NCBI RefSeq assembly: GCF_029589435.1
Contig: NZ_JARRAG010000001.1
Location: 2,284,808-2,348,807 of the forward strand
Source: Paludisphaera mucosa
Lineage (GTDB): Bacteria > Planctomycetota > Planctomycetia > Isosphaerales > Isosphaeraceae
Reading direction: 5' to 3'
Length of the DNA stretch: 64,000 nt
Positions 60,912-64,000 of the stretch are shown piece after piece. The position numbers and the translations under genes were made by a program. The notes beneath the pieces are model-generated. The model was not told the origin of the DNA. It saw only the letters and a program-made list of their open reading frames with translations, and ran no database searches. Numbering within the stretch: the first letter of the stretch is position 1; each line of letters opens with the position of its first letter.

Positions 60912-63182
60912 TCAGTGGAAGAGGCCGAAGCCCTTCTTGGCGAAGAACGGGTGCTTGGCGTCGCACGCGTCGCACGCCGGCAGGGTGGTCATCGGCAGGC
61001 TGGTGGCCTGCGGCGAGGCGACGACGCTCTGGGCCGAGGGGATGACCGCCGGCTCGCAGTGGGTCACGACGGGCACCTTGACGCAGACCTCGACCGGCAC
61101 CTGCTTGCAGACGGTCCGGGGGACGCAGACGGTCTTGGTCTCGGCGACCTCGCGCTGGACGGTCACCGGGCAGTGGACGACCTTGGTGTCGACCACCTGC
61201 TGGCAGGTCGTGTAGGGGACCTGGCGAGTGCAGACGACCTGCTGGGTCTCGCAGACGGTCACCGGCACGCACTTGGTCCGCTGCTCGGTCACCATGTCGC
61301 AGACGGTCTGGGGGACCTGCTTGACGCACTGTTCCTGGACCATGCGGCAGGTCGTCACCGGCACCTGGCACGAGCGGGTCTCGGCGACCATCCGGCAGGT
61401 CGTCACCGGCACCTGCTTGGCGCAGGTCTCGGTGACGGTGCGGCAGGTCGTGATCGGGACGCGCTTGACGCAGGTCTGCGGGACCATCCGGGTGATCGTG
61501 CACGGCACCTGCTTGGCGCGGGTCTCGCGGAGCATGCGGGTGTACGTGTACGGCACCTGCTTCGACAGCGTCTCGGGGACGTACGTCGTGACCTGGTAGG
61601 GGTCCTGACGATACTCCGTCTTGGCGCACATCTTGGTCACGCTGACCGGCACGCAGCGGGTGGCGGTGCGGGGCTGCATCGTGCAGACCGTGTACGGGAC
61701 GGTCTTCGTGCACGTCTCCTGGACGGTGCGGCAGACGGTCACGGGGACCTGCTTCACCACTTCCTGGGGGACGTACTCGCAGACCGTGTACGGGACCTGC
61801 TTCGACTGGACCTCCTGGACGGTGCGGCAGACGGTCACGGGGACCTGCTTGACGACCTCTTCCGAGACCATCTGGCAGGTGGTGACCGGGACCTGCTCGG
61901 TGACGGTCGTGGGGACCGACCGGCAGACCGTCACGGGGACCTGCTTGCGCACGGCCTGGGACTCGTACACCGTGCACTCGACGTTCTCGACGACCGTGCG
62001 CGGGCAGGAGACCGTCTTCTGGCACCACTGGCCGGGCGTCTCGACGAGGCAGCCGTTGACGCAGACCGTCTTGCCGGGGACGTAGTACGACTGCACGACC
62101 TGCTCGCAGACCGTCTTCGCGACCTGCTTGACGACCGTCTTGGGGACGCAGACCGTCTCGCAGACGTCCTTCATGACCGTCTCGGTGACGTTCTGGCAGA
62201 CCGTCTTCGAGATCGTCTTCATGCTGGTCGTCTGGACGGGGCGGCAGACGGTGTAGCGGCACTCCTTCATGACCGTCTCGCGCACCGGGCGGCTGACGGT
62301 GTAGGTGCAGGTCTTGTACTCGGTCCGCTGGACGGGGACCTGGACGGTGTACCGGCACTCCTTCATGACCGTCTCGCGCACCGGGCGGGACACCGTGTAG
62401 GCGACCTCCTTGTAGGCGGTCTGCCGGACGGGGACCATCTCGGTGTAGGGCTGCTGCTGCATGACGGTCGTCTGCACCGGCACCTGGACGGTGAACGGCA
62501 CGGTGCGGTAGCACGTCTTCTGGACCGGCCGGCTGACGGTGTAGCAGACGGTCTTGTACGCGGTCTCCTGCACCGGGGTGCAGACGACCTCGTTGACGGT
62601 CTTGAAGATCGTCTCCTGCACGGGGCGGCTGACGGTGTACGTCACGTCCTTGAACGACGTCTCGCGCACCTGGCGGTTGACGTTGTAGTACGTGGTCCGG
62701 AAGCTCGTCTCCTTCACGGGCCGCTGGACCGTGTAGGAGCGGGTCTCGTAGTGGGTCTCGCGGACCGGCCGGCTGACCGTGTACGCGACGTCCTTCCAGA
62801 CGGTCCGGGTGACCGGCTTCTGGACGGTGTAGTTCACGATCTGGCTGACGGTCCGGTAGACCGGGCGGCTGACCGTGTACTGCTCCTGGCGGACGTGGTT
62901 CTCGACGACGTTGCGGACCGACTGGACCGTCCGCGGCTGCATCACCGTCTCGGATACGATCCGGACGCTGGGCACCTGCTGCGTCTCATAGACGGTCTCC
63001 TGCACGTTCTGCAGGACCGTCCGACGCTGGAGCTGATACTGGACGTGCCCCCCGCATTCCTGGGGGGCCGGGCAGCAGCGCGACGAGGCGCCGCCGCCGT
63101 AACTGGCCTGGGCCGGGCGCGCAGCCACCCCGAGTCCCAATCCTAGGACCGTCAGGGCGAGCCACGGTAGTTTTCTCAACAT
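60912..63182 (-). CDS. YTV-repeat cysteine-rich surface protein
   Basis: 756 residues from the ATG at 63182 (GGAG 8 bases upstream). A signal peptide is visible (LPWLALTVLGLGLGVAARPAQA). Residues about 48-700 are tandem 16-residue repeats. The first half uses the form YTVSRPVRETVMKECR (Cys-poor); the second uses VPVTVCRTVQETCTKT (two or more Cys per repeat). The tail (PACDACDAKHPFFAKKG) is distinct. YTV (Pfam) repeats are known from planctomycetes, where cysteine-rich YTV proteins were found in the cell wall of Rhodopirellula; this is likely a cell-wall structural protein cross-linked by disulfides. No partner is in the operon. Confidence 0.9.
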   Translation of the reverse strand: MLRKLPWLALTVLGLGLGVAARPAQASYGGGASSRCCPAPQECGGHVQYQLQRRTVLQNVQETVYETQQVPSVRIVSETVMQPRTVQSVRNVVENHVRQEQYTVSRPVYRTVSQIVNYTVQKPVTRTVWKDVAYTVSRPVRETHYETRSYTVQRPVKETSFRTTYYNVNRQVRETSFKDVTYTVSRPVQETIFKTVNEVVCTPVQETAYKTVCYTVSRPVQKTCYRTVPFTVQVPVQTTVMQQQPYTEMVPVRQTAYKEVAYTVSRPVRETVMKECRYTVQVPVQRTEYKTCTYTVSRPVRETVMKECRYTVCRPVQTTSMKTISKTVCQNVTETVMKDVCETVCVPKTVVKQVAKTVCEQVVQSYYVPGKTVCVNGCLVETPGQWCQKTVSCPRTVVENVECTVYESQAVRKQVPVTVCRSVPTTVTEQVPVTTCQMVSEEVVKQVPVTVCRTVQEVQSKQVPYTVCEYVPQEVVKQVPVTVCRTVQETCTKTVPYTVCTMQPRTATRCVPVSVTKMCAKTEYRQDPYQVTTYVPETLSKQVPYTYTRMLRETRAKQVPCTITRMVPQTCVKRVPITTCRTVTETCAKQVPVTTCRMVAETRSCQVPVTTCRMVQEQCVKQVPQTVCDMVTEQRTKCVPVTVCETQQVVCTRQVPYTTCQQVVDTKVVHCPVTVQREVAETKTVCVPRTVCKQVPVEVCVKVPVVTHCEPAVIPSAQSVVASPQATSLPMTTLPACDACDAKHPFFAKKGFGLFH
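61076..63041 (-). repeat. Tandem 48-base (16-codon) coding repeats of the YTV protein
   Basis: About 40 imperfect units. Unit edges are marked by YTV or VPV/VPY/VPQ at the codon level. Two nearly identical units (YTVSRPVRETVMKECR) occur twice with one unit between, near 62255-62405, evidence of recent unit duplication by unequal exchange. The DNA is diverged enough that the units would look unlike a CRISPR array and they have no unique spacers. Confidence 0.85.
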
Positions 63183-63591
63183 CGGACGCTCCACGGTACA
63201 CTCCCGACTGACTTCGGCGCTCATACGGCCGTCGGATCCGAGACTCCGCCTCGGGACCCTGAGCCGCCAACCAACCCTACTCATCGTCCTTCCCCAATCG
63301 CCCCCTTAGGGTGTTTATCCAAATAACCCAGCAATCCAGGCTGCCCAGGGTGCATGCCTCTTACATTCGTTACCTCCCTAACGCAAGCACCCCCAAAAGC
63401 CACAAGATTCTCGCAGTCGGCGTTCCCCGCAGGCGCGCCAGAATCGCCGCGACCGAACCAGGCGGACCGCTCGCGCGTCGATCGGGGGCCCTCGCCGACG
63501 CCTGGCCATCGCCGTCGGCGGCGGGTATTTTCGAGGGGCGCGGGGCGAGGTCGTCCCGGTGTGGCTGCATTTGATTCCGAGGTCGTGGTCC
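63183..63591. other. 409-base divergent intergenic region between the YTV gene and argJ
   Basis: The stretch 63306-63420 is AT-richer than the surroundings (GTGTTTATCCAAATAACCC, CATTCGTTACC) and probably holds both promoters. No -35/-10 pair with good spacing was found. The frame upstream of the YTV start is open to 63284 with GGAAGGACG ahead of an ATG, but the signal peptide begins at 63182. Confidence 0.45.
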
Positions 63592-64000
63592 ATGAGCGAA
63601 GCGTCGCCGATCGTCGTCCCCCGCGGCTTCCGCGCCTCGGCCGTGAAGGCCGGCATCAAGCCCTCCGGGGGCCTGGACCTCGCCATGCTGGTCGCCGACG
63701 TCCCCTGCACCGCCGCCGGCACGTTCACCACCAACCGCGTCTGCGCGGCTCCCGTGCAATGGTGCCGGTCGACGCTCCCCTCGTCGTCGGTCCGGGCGAT
63801 CGTGGTCAACGCCGGCAACGCCAACGCGGCGACGGGATATCAGGGCAACGCGAACGTCTCCCGCACGGCGGCGCTCGCGGCCGAGTTGATCGGCTGCGAG
63901 GCCACCGACGTCCTCGTGGCCTCGACGGGCGTGATCGGCCATCAGTTGCCGATGGACCGCCTTGAGACCGGGCTCCGATCGGCCGCGCCGGCGCTTTCAG
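63592..64000 (+). CDS. argJ: Glutamate N-acetyltransferase / ornithine acetyltransferase (start only)
   Basis: The first 136 codons are in the window and the gene continues past the edge. Motifs of the ArgJ N-terminal half: FRASAVKAGIKPSGGLDLAML, AAGTFTTNRVCAAPV (family: AGVFTTNRxxAAPV), AIVVNAGNANAATG and VLVASTGVIG. ArgJ recycles the acetyl group between acetylornithine and glutamate, so no separate argE is needed. The catalytic Thr in the next part (KGxGMIxP followed by T) is outside the window. It belongs to the same pathway as argBDF 8 kb upstream. Confidence 0.93.
   Translation, partial: MSEASPIVVPRGFRASAVKAGIKPSGGLDLAMLVADVPCTAAGTFTTNRVCAAPVQWCRSTLPSSSVRAIVVNAGNANAATGYQGNANVSRTAALAAELIGCEATDVLVASTGVIGHQLPMDRLETGLRSAAPALS

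Noticed and set aside
61076-63041. Possible CRISPR array (regular 48-base periodicity)
   Set aside because: Units encode 16-residue protein repeats in one open frame, are imperfect and have no distinct spacers.
60174-63146. A 990-residue plus-strand frame antisense to the YTV gene
   Set aside because: It is compositionally a shadow of the repetitive YTV sequence (Asp/Leu/Arg/His-rich with no domain), while the minus-strand frame has a signal peptide and regular repeats.

Overview
The window is high-GC DNA packed with genes on both strands in short operons. Its content points to a planctomycete, most likely of the Isosphaeraceae type (inference from content; no 16S rRNA is present). The lineage markers are a YTV-repeat cysteine-rich wall protein (60912-63182), a secreted protein whose N-terminus resembles the planctomycete LEPR-xLL motif (32610-34229), a PEP-CTERM protein (34506-35417), Tat-exported Gfo/Idh and sugar isomerase-like proteins, a ThuA protein, a SUMF1-fold protein and a fused LpxC-FabZ. 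I saw no rRNA, tRNA, CRISPR array, prophage or complete insertion sequence.

Layout. 1-5.1 kb: end of a sugar ABC importer operon, an MFS transporter, a secreted Asp-box (sialidase-like) protein and an exported protein of unknown function. 5.1-11.3 kb: a Tat-exported TIM-barrel protein, the ribosome-assembly GTPase Der, and a two-gene unit joining a GT-B/DUF4912 protein to a GH57-like protein that seems to have lost both catalytic residues. 11.3-11.9 kb: a non-coding stretch with an inverted pair of dispersed repeats. 11.9-21.5 kb: a PpiD/SurA-like chaperone, topA with five zinc ribbons, acpS, pcrA, pdxJ and dapA. 21.9-27.4 kb: an envelope cluster of ArsR regulator, OmpH/Skp, LpxC-FabZ, LpxA, a Gfo/Idh oxidoreductase and a small lysine-rich protein, evidence that this organism makes a lipid A-like outer membrane lipid.

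27.5-37.2 kb: a GT-C/TPR membrane protein, a secreted protein, an XRE regulator in an AT-richer patch, a small conserved protein, two divergent secreted proteins that share a domain, a BON-like protein and holA. 37.4-41.4 kb: a TetR regulator and a three-gene DevBCA-type exporter, with palindromes over the promoter that are likely its own operator. 41.5-49.4 kb: an exported protein, an M13 metallopeptidase, ThuA, Gfo/Idh, a SUMF1-fold protein, ApbE and MscL. 49.6-54.4 kb: a large secreted GH38-type mannosidase and citrate synthase. 54.7-64 kb: argB-argD-argF followed by rph, a secreted protein with SPOR-like modules, rdgB, the YTV protein and, running off the end, argJ. The arginine genes supply glutamate-to-citrulline steps; argC, argA, argG and argH are not in view.

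Many genes sit between perfect GC-rich hairpins, and several convergent pairs overlap or nearly touch at their 3' ends. GC content makes long antisense reading frames common; these were rejected unless protein features supported them. The strongest candidates for new biology are the GH57-like pseudoenzyme with its GT-DUF4912 partner, the divergent secreted pair with two different surface signals, and the self-regulated DevBCA exporter with an enlarged periplasmic permease domain.
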